Assembly: GCA_050298555.1 (NCBI GenBank)
Contig: JBNKUL010000046.1
Location: 62,001-126,000, forward strand
Source: JAPHSX01 sp050298555
Lineage (GTDB): Bacteria > Pseudomonadota > Gammaproteobacteria > Thiohalomonadales > Thiohalomonadaceae
Direction of reading: 5' to 3'
DNA: 64,000 bases
Positions within the stretch are counted from its first letter, which is position 1; every line of letters begins with the position of its first letter. The notes beneath the pieces were generated by a model that was given only the letters and a program-made list of their open reading frames with translations, had not been told where the DNA came from and made no database searches. Below, in pieces: positions 51,579 to 59,136 of the stretch. Position numbers and translations under genes: made by a program.

Positions 51579-52115
51579 TTGAAAACACTCTATTTGCACG
51601 GCCTCGGCTCCAGTGGACGCTCCACTACGGCGCAGGCACTAGGCGCGCTGGGTGTCGAGTTGCTGGCTCCTGACTACGCGCCGCAGCACTATCAGCCGTC
51701 TGTCGAACGGCTGGGTCGTCTGATCGAGGAGCAGCAGCCGCTGCGTGTCATCGGCACCTCCATGGGCGGCTACTACGCCCTTAAACTGTTCGAGCGCTTT
51801 GCTCTGCCGACTATTGCGGTGAACCCCTGCTACGACCCGGCACACCTTCTAACGCCCTATCTCGACCGGCCCGCCTGGGACTATGCCAGTGAGTCACCGA
51901 TCCATTTTGAGCAGGCAATGCTGGATGCCTTCGAGCAGGTTTCGCTGCCTGGCGGGAAGAGTGGCCTGTGCGTGGTGATTGGCCGCAACGACGAACTGAT
52001 CGCCGCCGAGGGGCAACGGGCATTTTGCCGGCAACAGGGGATTGAGTTCATCGAGACCGACTGGGGGCACCGGGTGGAGGATGCCCGGGTGCTGCTGGCA
52101 CTATTCAAACCCTGA
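51579..52115 (+). CDS. YqiA/YcfP-family alpha/beta hydrolase
   Basis: The 178-residue small alpha/beta-hydrolase has the family opening LYLHGLGSSGRSTTAQ, the nucleophile elbow GTSMGGYYA, and catalytic His in DWGHRVED. YqiA-type esterases act on short acyl esters. The start is a TTG with AAAGGG upstream; no ATG suits better. It is divergent from the ICMT-like gene and 55 bases before rimB. Confidence 0.9.
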   Translation: MKTLYLHGLGSSGRSTTAQALGALGVELLAPDYAPQHYQPSVERLGRLIEEQQPLRVIGTSMGGYYALKLFERFALPTIAVNPCYDPAHLLTPYLDRPAWDYASESPIHFEQAMLDAFEQVSLPGGKSGLCVVIGRNDELIAAEGQRAFCRQQGIEFIETDWGHRVEDARVLLALFKP

Positions 52116-52170
52116 CAGTATTAACCGCTTTTTTCTTGTCTGCTGCGGGGCTCTGCACAATAATCAAACG

Positions 52171-52629
52171 ATGAATAACGATAGAGAAGTCGTCGGTTGG
52201 CGCGAGTGGCTCGCGCTGCCCGAACTGGGGATTGAGCACATCAAGGCCAAGGTCGATACCGGGGCCCGTACCTCCGCGCTGCACGCCTTCGAGGTGGAAG
52301 AGTTCTTCGATGACGGGGCAAAGATGGTGCGCTTCAGCATGCACCCGTTGCAGGAGCGGGAGGATGTGGTCAAGGTCTGTACCGCACAGGTGGTCGATGA
52401 GCGGGTGGTGAGTGATTCGGGGGGGCACCGCGAAAAGCGCTATGTGATCCGTACGCTGGCGCGGATGGGCGAGCATGAATGGCCCATCGAGCTTACCCTG
52501 ACCAACCGCGATACCATGCTGTTCCGCATGCTGCTGGGGCGCACGGCACTGGCTGGGCGCTTTATGGTACGACCCGAGAAGTCCTTCGTGTTCGGCAAAC
52601 CGGACATTGCAACAGGAGACCAAGAATGA
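52171..52629 (+). CDS. rimB: RimB-type retropepsin-like zinc protease family protein
   Basis: The 152-residue protein has the aspartic-protease-like KVDTGARTSAL motif near 24-34 and the rest of the DUF785 fold (VIRTLARMGEHEW, RTALAGRFMV). In Pseudomonas, RimB trims glutamate tails that RimK adds to ribosomal protein S6. The ATG at 52171 gives the expected length. It overlaps rimK by four bases (ATGA), as in the known rim clusters. Confidence 0.92.
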   Translation: MNNDREVVGWREWLALPELGIEHIKAKVDTGARTSALHAFEVEEFFDDGAKMVRFSMHPLQEREDVVKVCTAQVVDERVVSDSGGHREKRYVIRTLARMGEHEWPIELTLTNRDTMLFRMLLGRTALAGRFMVRPEKSFVFGKPDIATGDQE

Positions 52630-53531
52630 AAATCGCCATCCTTTCACGCAATAAGAAGCTCTACTCCACGCGCCGCCTGGTGGAGGCGTGTGAGCAGCGC
52701 GGCCATGAGGTGCGGGTCATCGATACCCTGCGTTGCTATATGAACATCACCTCGGAGAAGCCGGAGCTGCACTACCGTGGCGAGAACCTGCTCGATTACG
52801 ATGCGGTGATCCCGCGCATTGGTGCCTCCATCACCTTCTACGGTACGGCGGTGGTGCGCCAGTTCGAGATGATGGGGATTTTCCCCGTCAATGAGTCGGT
52901 GGCGATTAGTCGTGCCCGCGACAAGCTGCGCTCGCTGCAGCTGCTTTCACGCGACGGTGTCGGCATGCCAAAGACCGGGTACGCCCACTCGCCGGACGAT
53001 ATTCAGGACCTTATTAAGATGGTCGGCGGGGCCCCCCTGGTGATTAAGCTGCTGGAGGGGACCCAGGGGATCGGCGTGGTGCTGGCCGAGACCAAGAAGG
53101 CGGCCGAGAGCGTTATCGAGGCCTTTATGGGGCTCAATGCCAACATCCTGGTGCAGGAGTTCATCAAGGAGGCCGGTGGGGCCGATATCCGCTGTTTCGT
53201 TGTCGGTGGCAAGGTGGTGGCGGCGATGATGCGCCAGGCCCCGGAAGGGGAGTTTCGCTCCAACCTGCACCGCGGCGGTAGCGCCACCCTGGTCAAACTG
53301 ACCCCCAGGGAGCGTGCTACCGCAGTGAAGGCGGCCAAGGTGATGGGGCTGAATGTGGCGGGGGTGGATCTTCTCCGTTCCGAGCGCGGACCGCTGGTGA
53401 TGGAGGTTAACTCCTCGCCGGGTCTGGAGGGGATAGAGGCGGCGACGGGTAAAGATGTGGCCGGCATGATCATTGAGTTTATTGAGAAGAACGCCAAGCC
53501 AAACAGGACCCGCACCCGTGGCAAGGGCTAA
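52626..53531 (+). CDS. rimK: ribosomal protein S6 glutamate ligase
   Basis: The 301-residue ATP-grasp ligase has AILSRNKKLYST at the start, the ATP-binding segment PLVIKLLEGTQGIGVVLAE, and the metal site VAGVDLLRSERGPLVMEVNSSPG. It adds glutamate residues to the C-terminus of S6 and can also make poly-alpha-glutamate. The neighbouring rimB and aspartoacylase-like genes form the conserved set. The downstream gene overlaps its end by 14 bases. Confidence 0.95.
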   Translation: MKIAILSRNKKLYSTRRLVEACEQRGHEVRVIDTLRCYMNITSEKPELHYRGENLLDYDAVIPRIGASITFYGTAVVRQFEMMGIFPVNESVAISRARDKLRSLQLLSRDGVGMPKTGYAHSPDDIQDLIKMVGGAPLVIKLLEGTQGIGVVLAETKKAAESVIEAFMGLNANILVQEFIKEAGGADIRCFVVGGKVVAAMMRQAPEGEFRSNLHRGGSATLVKLTPRERATAVKAAKVMGLNVAGVDLLRSERGPLVMEVNSSPGLEGIEAATGKDVAGMIIEFIEKNAKPNRTRTRGKG

Positions 53532-54582
53532 AGCCCGGGAACTGGTGATCGGTGGGGTCACCATTCAACCCGGCAGCCGTCAGAGCATCGACCTGCCGGT
53601 AGCCCAGCTCCATACCCACACACCGCTTACCATGCCGGTGCAGATCATACGCGGCAAGTCGGACGGCCCGGTGCTATTCGTCAGCGCGGCGATTCACGGC
53701 GATGAACTCAACGGTGTGGAGATCATTCGCCGCCTGCTGGAGCAAAAGAGCCTTAGCCGGCTGCGCGGCACCCTTGTCGCCATCCCCATCGTCAATGTCT
53801 ACGGGGTGATCCACCACTCCCGCTATCTGCCGGACCGGCGCGACCTTAACCGCAGCTTTCCCGGCTCCGAGCGCGGCTCGCTCGCCAGCCGTCTGGCCAA
53901 CATCTTTATGAGTGAGATCGTCGCCAACTGCACCCACGGCATCGATATCCATACCGGTGCGGTGCACCGGGAGAACCTGCCACAGATCCGCGCCAATATG
54001 GAGCATGAAGAGACGGAGCGCCTGGCACACGCCTTCGGTGTGCCGGTGATGCTCAACTCCGACCTTCGGGATGGTTCCCTGCGCCAGGCCGCTGCCGACT
54101 GCGGTATCCCGATGCTGCTCTACGAGGCGGGGCAGGCGCTACGCTTTGATGAGTTGTCGATACGCGCCGGGGTGCGCGGGATAATGAGTGTGATGCGTGA
54201 GCTGCGGATGCTGGCGCCGAGTCGCTCGCGCAAAAAGGACGCTATCGAGCCCCTAGTGGCACGCTCCTCGCACTGGGTGCGCGCCCCCGAAAGTGGGATC
54301 TTTCGCGCCTTTACCCCCCTCGGGGCTCGGGTGAAGCGCGGTGACATTCTGGGCGTTGTCGACTCACCCTACGGGGAGAATGAGGTGGAGGTGGTCGCCT
54401 CCTACAGCGGTCTGGTGATCGGGCGTACCAATCTGCCGCTGATTAATGAAGGGGATGCCCTGTTTCACATCGCCCGCTTCCCGGGAGTGAAAGAGGCCGC
54501 CGATCAGGTCGAGGCCTTTACCGAGGAGCACCTGCCCAGCGATGAGGAGGAGGGGGCCTATATCGACCCCCCTATCATCTAG
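53518..54582 (+). CDS. succinylglutamate desuccinylase/aspartoacylase family protein
   Basis: The 354-residue zinc carboxypeptidase-like enzyme has the metal ligands in AIHGDELNGVE and the downstream His in GIDIHTGAVH, plus DRRDLNRSFPG and a C-terminal barrel (APESGIFRAF). The family removes acyl groups from amino acids. In this position it is a conserved partner of rimBK, possibly acting on glutamate chains or N-acyl amino acids. I use the GTG at 53518, with AGGAC upstream and a 14-base overlap with rimK. Its stop shares a CTAG with the mechanosensitive channel's stop on the other strand. Confidence 0.9.
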   Translation: MARAKARELVIGGVTIQPGSRQSIDLPVAQLHTHTPLTMPVQIIRGKSDGPVLFVSAAIHGDELNGVEIIRRLLEQKSLSRLRGTLVAIPIVNVYGVIHHSRYLPDRRDLNRSFPGSERGSLASRLANIFMSEIVANCTHGIDIHTGAVHRENLPQIRANMEHEETERLAHAFGVPVMLNSDLRDGSLRQAAADCGIPMLLYEAGQALRFDELSIRAGVRGIMSVMRELRMLAPSRSRKKDAIEPLVARSSHWVRAPESGIFRAFTPLGARVKRGDILGVVDSPYGENEVEVVASYSGLVIGRTNLPLINEGDALFHIARFPGVKEAADQVEAFTEEHLPSDEEEGAYIDPPII

Positions 54583-55904
54583 TCTGTCGGCTTGCCTGGG
54601 GCGGGCTGCGGATTGAGGATGCGTACCTCCCGTTGCGGGAAGGGGATCTCGATATTGTGCTCATGGAAGGCATCCCACAGCATCAGCAGCAGGTCGGCCC
54701 CCACTCTGTTTCTGCCGTCATCGATTGCCTCCATCCAGAACTCCACCAGGATCTCCACCCCGGAGTCGCCGAAGGCCTTGATCTCCGCATCGGGTTGCTC
54801 ATCCAGCGGATAGTCCGCCCCGCTCAAGACCTGAGGGTGGCTGGCCACCACCTCCCTGATTAGCTTGAACAGGGCGTGCAGGTCGGTGTGGTAGGCCACC
54901 GAGAGCTCCAGCGAGTAGCGCTGTTTCTTGTTCTTGTGAGTCCAGTTGACGAACTGTGAGGTGATGAACTTCTCGTTCGGCACCATCACATCCTTGCCGT
55001 CGAAGGTCTCCAGCGTGGTGGAGCGCATGTTCATCTCGCGGATGGTACCGGCGTGGCCGTCCTCCAGCTCCACGTAATCACCCACCGTCAGGGAGCGGTC
55101 CAGCAGCAGGATGATGCCGGAGATAAAGTTCGAGGCGATCGACTGCAGGCCAAAGCCGAGGCCGACGCCGAGGGCGCCACCAAACACCGCCAGGGTGGTG
55201 AGATTTATCCCCATCACCTGCAGCAGCAGCAGGAAGATAACGAAGAAGACACCCACCTGCAGCAGCTTGGCGAAGATTTCACGGGTACCGGCATCCAGCT
55301 CGTGCTGGTTGCGAATAAAACGCTGTCCGGCGTTACTGGTCAGGCGTCCGAGCCAGAACAGCAGCATGCCGAAGATGGAGACCCGCATCAGGCCGTAGGC
55401 GGAGAGCTCGATGTTGCCGATCTCCAGTTTCAGCGTCTCCAGGTAGGCGGTGACCTCATCGAGCCAGCCGAAGACCTGTAGCAGGGCGATGGGGATGGCG
55501 ATCCACTTGAGCAGTGAGCGGGCCAGGGGGTTGCGCACAAAACGGCTCAGCACCGAGTAGATAAGGAAGACAACCGCCACGCTTTCGGCGATACGTACCA
55601 GCCAACTCTGTTGTGTCGCCAGCATACTCAGTTCTGCCCCGATGCTCAGGGCCAGGATATTGAACAGTGGAAACAGCAGCTCGTTGAGCTGGAAGAGCCA
55701 CTTTCTCAATGGCAGCAGCGGACCGCTATGGGGAGGGACTCGGAACAGAGTGGAGCGCCGACGCAGCAACAGGGTGAGGGAGAGCGCGGTGATGAGCGCC
55801 AGCAGAATGATACCTGCCTGGGCGAAAAAGGCGGGGGAGTTCAGTTGTGCCAGGGTGTGGTCCATGGCGCTGTTGAACCACTCACTGATACCTGCCTTAT
55901 CCAT
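54579..55904 (-). CDS. MscS-family mechanosensitive ion channel
   Basis: The 441-residue protein has about five membrane helices in the N-terminal half, a pore-lining helix region GGALGVGLGFGLQSIASNFISG (shortened here to its Gly/Ala pattern) near 245-266, and the cytoplasmic beta domain TVGDYVELEDGHAGTIREM. It should release solutes on hypo-osmotic shock. It is larger than E. coli MscS (286), with extra N-terminal helices as in YbdG-type channels. It is convergent with the aspartoacylase-like gene. Confidence 0.93.
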   Translation of the reverse strand: MDKAGISEWFNSAMDHTLAQLNSPAFFAQAGIILLALITALSLTLLLRRRSTLFRVPPHSGPLLPLRKWLFQLNELLFPLFNILALSIGAELSMLATQQSWLVRIAESVAVVFLIYSVLSRFVRNPLARSLLKWIAIPIALLQVFGWLDEVTAYLETLKLEIGNIELSAYGLMRVSIFGMLLFWLGRLTSNAGQRFIRNQHELDAGTREIFAKLLQVGVFFVIFLLLLQVMGINLTTLAVFGGALGVGLGFGLQSIASNFISGIILLLDRSLTVGDYVELEDGHAGTIREMNMRSTTLETFDGKDVMVPNEKFITSQFVNWTHKNKKQRYSLELSVAYHTDLHALFKLIREVVASHPQVLSGADYPLDEQPDAEIKAFGDSGVEILVEFWMEAIDDGRNRVGADLLLMLWDAFHEHNIEIPFPQREVRILNPQPAPGKPTD

Positions 55905-55961
55905 GCTTGCTTGACCTGTGTTTGATCTCTATGGGCAGCATAGTACATGGGGGTATAGGCG

Positions 55962-55996
55962 AAAAAAAAGCCCGAACATCTGTTCGGGCTTTTTTC
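55962..55996 (-). terminator. Rho-independent terminator after the EF-G 2 gene
   Basis: An A tract, GCCCGAACA-TC-TGTTCGGGC and a T tract make a strong hairpin about 30 bases beyond the EF-G 2 stop. It separates that gene from the MscS gene on the same strand. Confidence 0.92.
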
Positions 55997-56026
55997 GCTT
56001 CAGGGGCGAACCCTGCAGGCTGGGGC

Positions 56027-58111
56027 TTAGGCGTTGGCCTTGCGCTCCTTGGTCTCCGCGATGACCGCCTCGGCCACGTTGGCCGGGCAGGCTGCGTAGT
56101 GGGAGAACTCCATGGAGAACTGACCACGACCGGAGGTCATGGTACGCAGGTCGCCGATGTAGCCGAACATCTCGGACAGCGGGCACTTGGCCTTGATGCG
56201 AACGCCGGTGGCGCCTGCGTCCTGACCTTCGATCATGCCGCGGCGGCGGTTGAGGTCGCCGATAACGTCACCCACGTGGTCCTCGGGGGTGAAGACGTCG
56301 ACCTTCATGATCGGCTCCAGCAGCTGCGGGCCGGCCTTCTGCATGGACTGACGGAACGCGGCGCGGGCAGCGATCTCGTAGGCCACGGCAGAGGAGTCGA
56401 CCGCGTGGAAGCCACCGTCAACCAGGTTGACGTGAACGTCCAGAACCGGGAAGCCGGCGAGGACACCTTCGCCCATCATGGAGTTGAAGCCCTTCTCAAC
56501 GGCAGGCCAGAACTCGCGCGGTACGTTACCACCGGTAACGGTGGACTCGAAGGTGAAGCCAGTGTTCTGCTCGCCGGGCTCGAGGATGTAGTCGATCTTG
56601 GCGAACTGACCGGAACCACCGGACTGCTTCTTGTGGGTGTAGCTGTCTTCAACGCGCTGGGTGATGGACTCGCGGTAGGCTACCTGAGGCTTACCGACGT
56701 TAACGTCAACACCGTGGGTACGCTTGAGGATGTCGATCTTGATGTCGAGGTGCAGCTCGCCCATGCCCTTGAGGATGGTCTCGCCGGAATCCTCGTCGGT
56801 CTCGACGCGGAACGAGGGGTCTTCCTGAACCATTTTGTTGATCGCGATACCCATCTTCTCGGCGCCGCCCTTGTCTTTGGGGGCAACGGCGATGGAGATA
56901 ACCGGCTCGGGGAAGACCATCGGCTCGAGGGTGGCCGGGTGCTTCGGGTCACACAGGGTATGACCGGTCTGGGTGTTCTTCAGGCCGATGAAGGCGACGA
57001 TGTCGCCCGCCTGGGCACCGTCCAGCTCGATACGCTCGTCGGCGTGCATCTCTACGATACGGCCGATACGCTCGGTCTTGCCGGTGAAGGTGTTCAGAAC
57101 GGTGTCGCCCTTCTTGACGCGACCGGAGTAGATGCGGGTGAAGGTCAGGGCGCCGAAACGGTCGTCCATGATCTTGAATGCCAGGGCGCGCAGCGGCTTG
57201 TCGGCGTCTACGATGGCGAAGTTACCGGTCTCGTTACCCTCTTCGTCGGTCTCGGGCTGCGGCTTGACCTCGGTGGGGTTGGGGAGGTAGTCGACCACGG
57301 CGTCCAGTACCAGCTGGATACCCTTGTTCTTGAACGCGGAACCACAGTAGGTGGGGAAGAAGTCGAGGTTGATGGTGCCCTTGCGGATGCAGCGCTTGAG
57401 GTCTTCTTCTGAAGGCTCTTCGCCCTCCAGGTAGGCTTCCATCAGGTCGTCGTCCTGCTCGACTGCGGTCTCGATCATCTTCTCGCGCCACTCGTTGGCC
57501 TTGTCGACCATGTCGGCGGGGATGTCGGTGACTTCGTAGTTCTCAGGCTGACCGGAGTCGTCCCAAACGTAGGCCTTCATGTCCATCAGGTTGACGACAC
57601 CGGTGAAGTTTTCCTCGATACCAATGGGCAGAACCATAACCAGCGGGTTGGCGGCCAGGACGTTCTCTACCTGGTCAACGACGCGGTAGAAGTCGGCACC
57701 CATGCGGTCCAGCTTGTTGACGAAGATAACGCGGGATACGCCAGACTCGTTGGCGTAGCGCCAGTTGGTCTCTGACTGAGGCTCTACACCGCCGGAGCCG
57801 CAGAATACGCCTACGCCGCCGTCGAGAACCTTCAGGGAACGGTATACCTCGATGGTGAAGTCAACGTGTCCGGGGGTGTCGATGATGTTCATGCGGTGGC
57901 CGTTCCACTCACAGGAGGTCGCTGCCGACTGGATGGTGATGCCGCGCTCGGCCTCCTGCTCCATGAAGTCGGTGGTGGCCTCACCGTCGTGTACCTCACC
58001 GGTCTTGTGGATCTTACCGGTCAGTTTGAGGATACGCTCGGTGGTGGTGGTCTTGCCCGCGTCAACGTGGGCGAAGATGCCGATGTTGCGGTATTTAGTC
58101 AGGTCAGTCAT
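56027..58111 (-). CDS. fusA2: elongation factor G 2
   Basis: The 694-residue translational GTPase has intact G1 AHVDAGKTTTTER, G2/G3 ERGITIQSAA and DTPGHVDF, and G4 NKLD. The sequence opening TDLTKYRNIGIFAHVDAG and the segment KLTGKIHKTGEVHDGEATTD match the EF-G 2 paralogue of Vibrio/Shewanella-type gammaproteobacteria rather than str-operon fusA. No rpsL, rpsG or tuf adjoins it. Its role may be translocation under stress or ribosome recycling. The gene is monocistronic with its own terminator. The 231 bases upstream hold no gene; they include an 8-bp hairpin ACTCCTCG/CGAGGAGT (58272-58298). Confidence 0.92.
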   Translation of the reverse strand: MTDLTKYRNIGIFAHVDAGKTTTTERILKLTGKIHKTGEVHDGEATTDFMEQEAERGITIQSAATSCEWNGHRMNIIDTPGHVDFTIEVYRSLKVLDGGVGVFCGSGGVEPQSETNWRYANESGVSRVIFVNKLDRMGADFYRVVDQVENVLAANPLVMVLPIGIEENFTGVVNLMDMKAYVWDDSGQPENYEVTDIPADMVDKANEWREKMIETAVEQDDDLMEAYLEGEEPSEEDLKRCIRKGTINLDFFPTYCGSAFKNKGIQLVLDAVVDYLPNPTEVKPQPETDEEGNETGNFAIVDADKPLRALAFKIMDDRFGALTFTRIYSGRVKKGDTVLNTFTGKTERIGRIVEMHADERIELDGAQAGDIVAFIGLKNTQTGHTLCDPKHPATLEPMVFPEPVISIAVAPKDKGGAEKMGIAINKMVQEDPSFRVETDEDSGETILKGMGELHLDIKIDILKRTHGVDVNVGKPQVAYRESITQRVEDSYTHKKQSGGSGQFAKIDYILEPGEQNTGFTFESTVTGGNVPREFWPAVEKGFNSMMGEGVLAGFPVLDVHVNLVDGGFHAVDSSAVAYEIAARAAFRQSMQKAGPQLLEPIMKVDVFTPEDHVGDVIGDLNRRRGMIEGQDAGATGVRIKAKCPLSEMFGYIGDLRTMTSGRGQFSMEFSHYAACPANVAEAVIAETKERKANA

Positions 58112-58342
58112 GGTCGTACTCTGTTCAAGTTTAAAAAACGGTTACGGCGGCTCACACGCGATATCGGGTGAGTTCAGCCCCACCCCCGCGACGAAAAGTG
58201 CGGTATTTTACCTGAAAACATATATGGATTGGGGAAAAATTTGGCCTTTTTCGGATGAAACGGGCCGGTTTACTCCTCGTATAGCCATGCCGAGGAGTTT
58301 CTTCAATATTTTCAGTTGGTTATGGTTGTGCTTTGGTTGACT

Positions 58343-58798
58343 TTAGCTGCAGGTGCCCTCCCAACACTGCTCGCCGGCACTAATGGCACCGCTGTTGTCC
58401 CGATCCCAGCGCCGGGCGCCGGTGGAGAGCAGCTCCAGATAGCCATCCCCCTGCTGGGCTTTGACGGGGGTGGCCCGCAGGGTAAAGCTGCCGCTGCTGA
58501 GGGCCTCTATCGTCAGGTCGTACGATTTGCTGCCGCCGTCGGTCGGGGCCTGCGAGGGGAAGAGTGAGGCGATGGGGGCGCTGGGTACCACCCCCTGGGC
58601 GGTACCCAGGTAACTGTTGTGCAGGGTGTAGTGACGTTCCATCGCGGTGGCAAAGCTGATCAGGGCACCCTGGGCATCAACACGGCGGCTCTTGCGCAGA
58701 TACTCCTGATAGTTGGGGTAGGCGATAGAGGCGAGGAGGGCGATGATAAAGACGGCGATCATCAGCTCCATTAGTGTAAATCCGCGTTCTCGTTTCAT
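58343..58798 (-). CDS. pilE: type IV minor pilin, PilE type
   Basis: The 151-residue prepilin has a short leader and the cleavage/methylation site G|FTLMELMIAVFIIALLA, with Glu at position 5 of the mature protein. The globular domain ends with a C-terminal disulfide pair (CWEGTCS). It is a minor pilin that helps prime pilus assembly. ATGA overlap with pilY2 makes it the last gene of the cluster. Confidence 0.93.
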   Translation of the reverse strand: MKRERGFTLMELMIAVFIIALLASIAYPNYQEYLRKSRRVDAQGALISFATAMERHYTLHNSYLGTAQGVVPSAPIASLFPSQAPTDGGSKSYDLTIEALSSGSFTLRATPVKAQQGDGYLELLSTGARRWDRDNSGAISAGEQCWEGTCS

Positions 58799-59136
58799 TG
58801 CTCTTCATCCCCCAGTTGAATCCCCTGGCGTTGGCGCTCGTCGGCACGTAGCGGGTAGAGCCACAGCTCGCTGATGCGCCCCGCCGAGTCCAGGGTGTAG
58901 CGCACCGGTTGGCCTACCCGGGCATAGCTTAGCTCGTTGAGCCCCTTCCCCAGATTATTGATGCGCAGGGTCGGGCTGCTGTGAAAGCGCCCCTCGTCAA
59001 TGGTCAGCACCGCGGCGGCGGTGTCGATGGCGCGCACTACCCCCTGCTCGGCGCTCAGCGCTGGGGCGGGCAGGCAGGCAAAGAGTAGTGGGGCAGTCAG
59101 TCGGGTCAGTCGTCGTCTCATATCTCCTGCTCTCAT
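58795..59136 (-). CDS. pilY2: PilY2-like small exported protein
   Basis: The 113-residue protein has a signal peptide (cleavage near ALSA|EQ) and a small OB-like domain (GVVRAIDTAAAVLTIDEGRF; GQPVRYTLDSAGRISELW). Sequence similarity to Pseudomonas PilY2 is limited, but position between pilY1 and pilE, length and the GVVRxID motif fit. PilY2 is needed for normal pilus biogenesis, with unknown mechanism. ATG 59136 overlaps the pilY1 stop by four bases, with GGAG upstream. Confidence 0.72.
   Translation of the reverse strand: MRAGDMRRRLTRLTAPLLFACLPAPALSAEQGVVRAIDTAAAVLTIDEGRFHSSPTLRINNLGKGLNELSYARVGQPVRYTLDSAGRISELWLYPLRADERQRQGIQLGDEEQ

Noticed and set aside
55907..57412. 501-codon plus-strand open frame opposite the EF-G 2 gene
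   Set aside because: Its sequence is the antisense image of a conserved GTPase, rich in Asp/Gly/Val, with no recognisable motif.
58272..58298. 8-bp inverted repeat ACTCCTCG/CGAGGAGT beyond pilE as a terminator
   Set aside because: The loop is 11 bases and there is no T run on either side, so it is mentioned only as a hairpin in the spacer.
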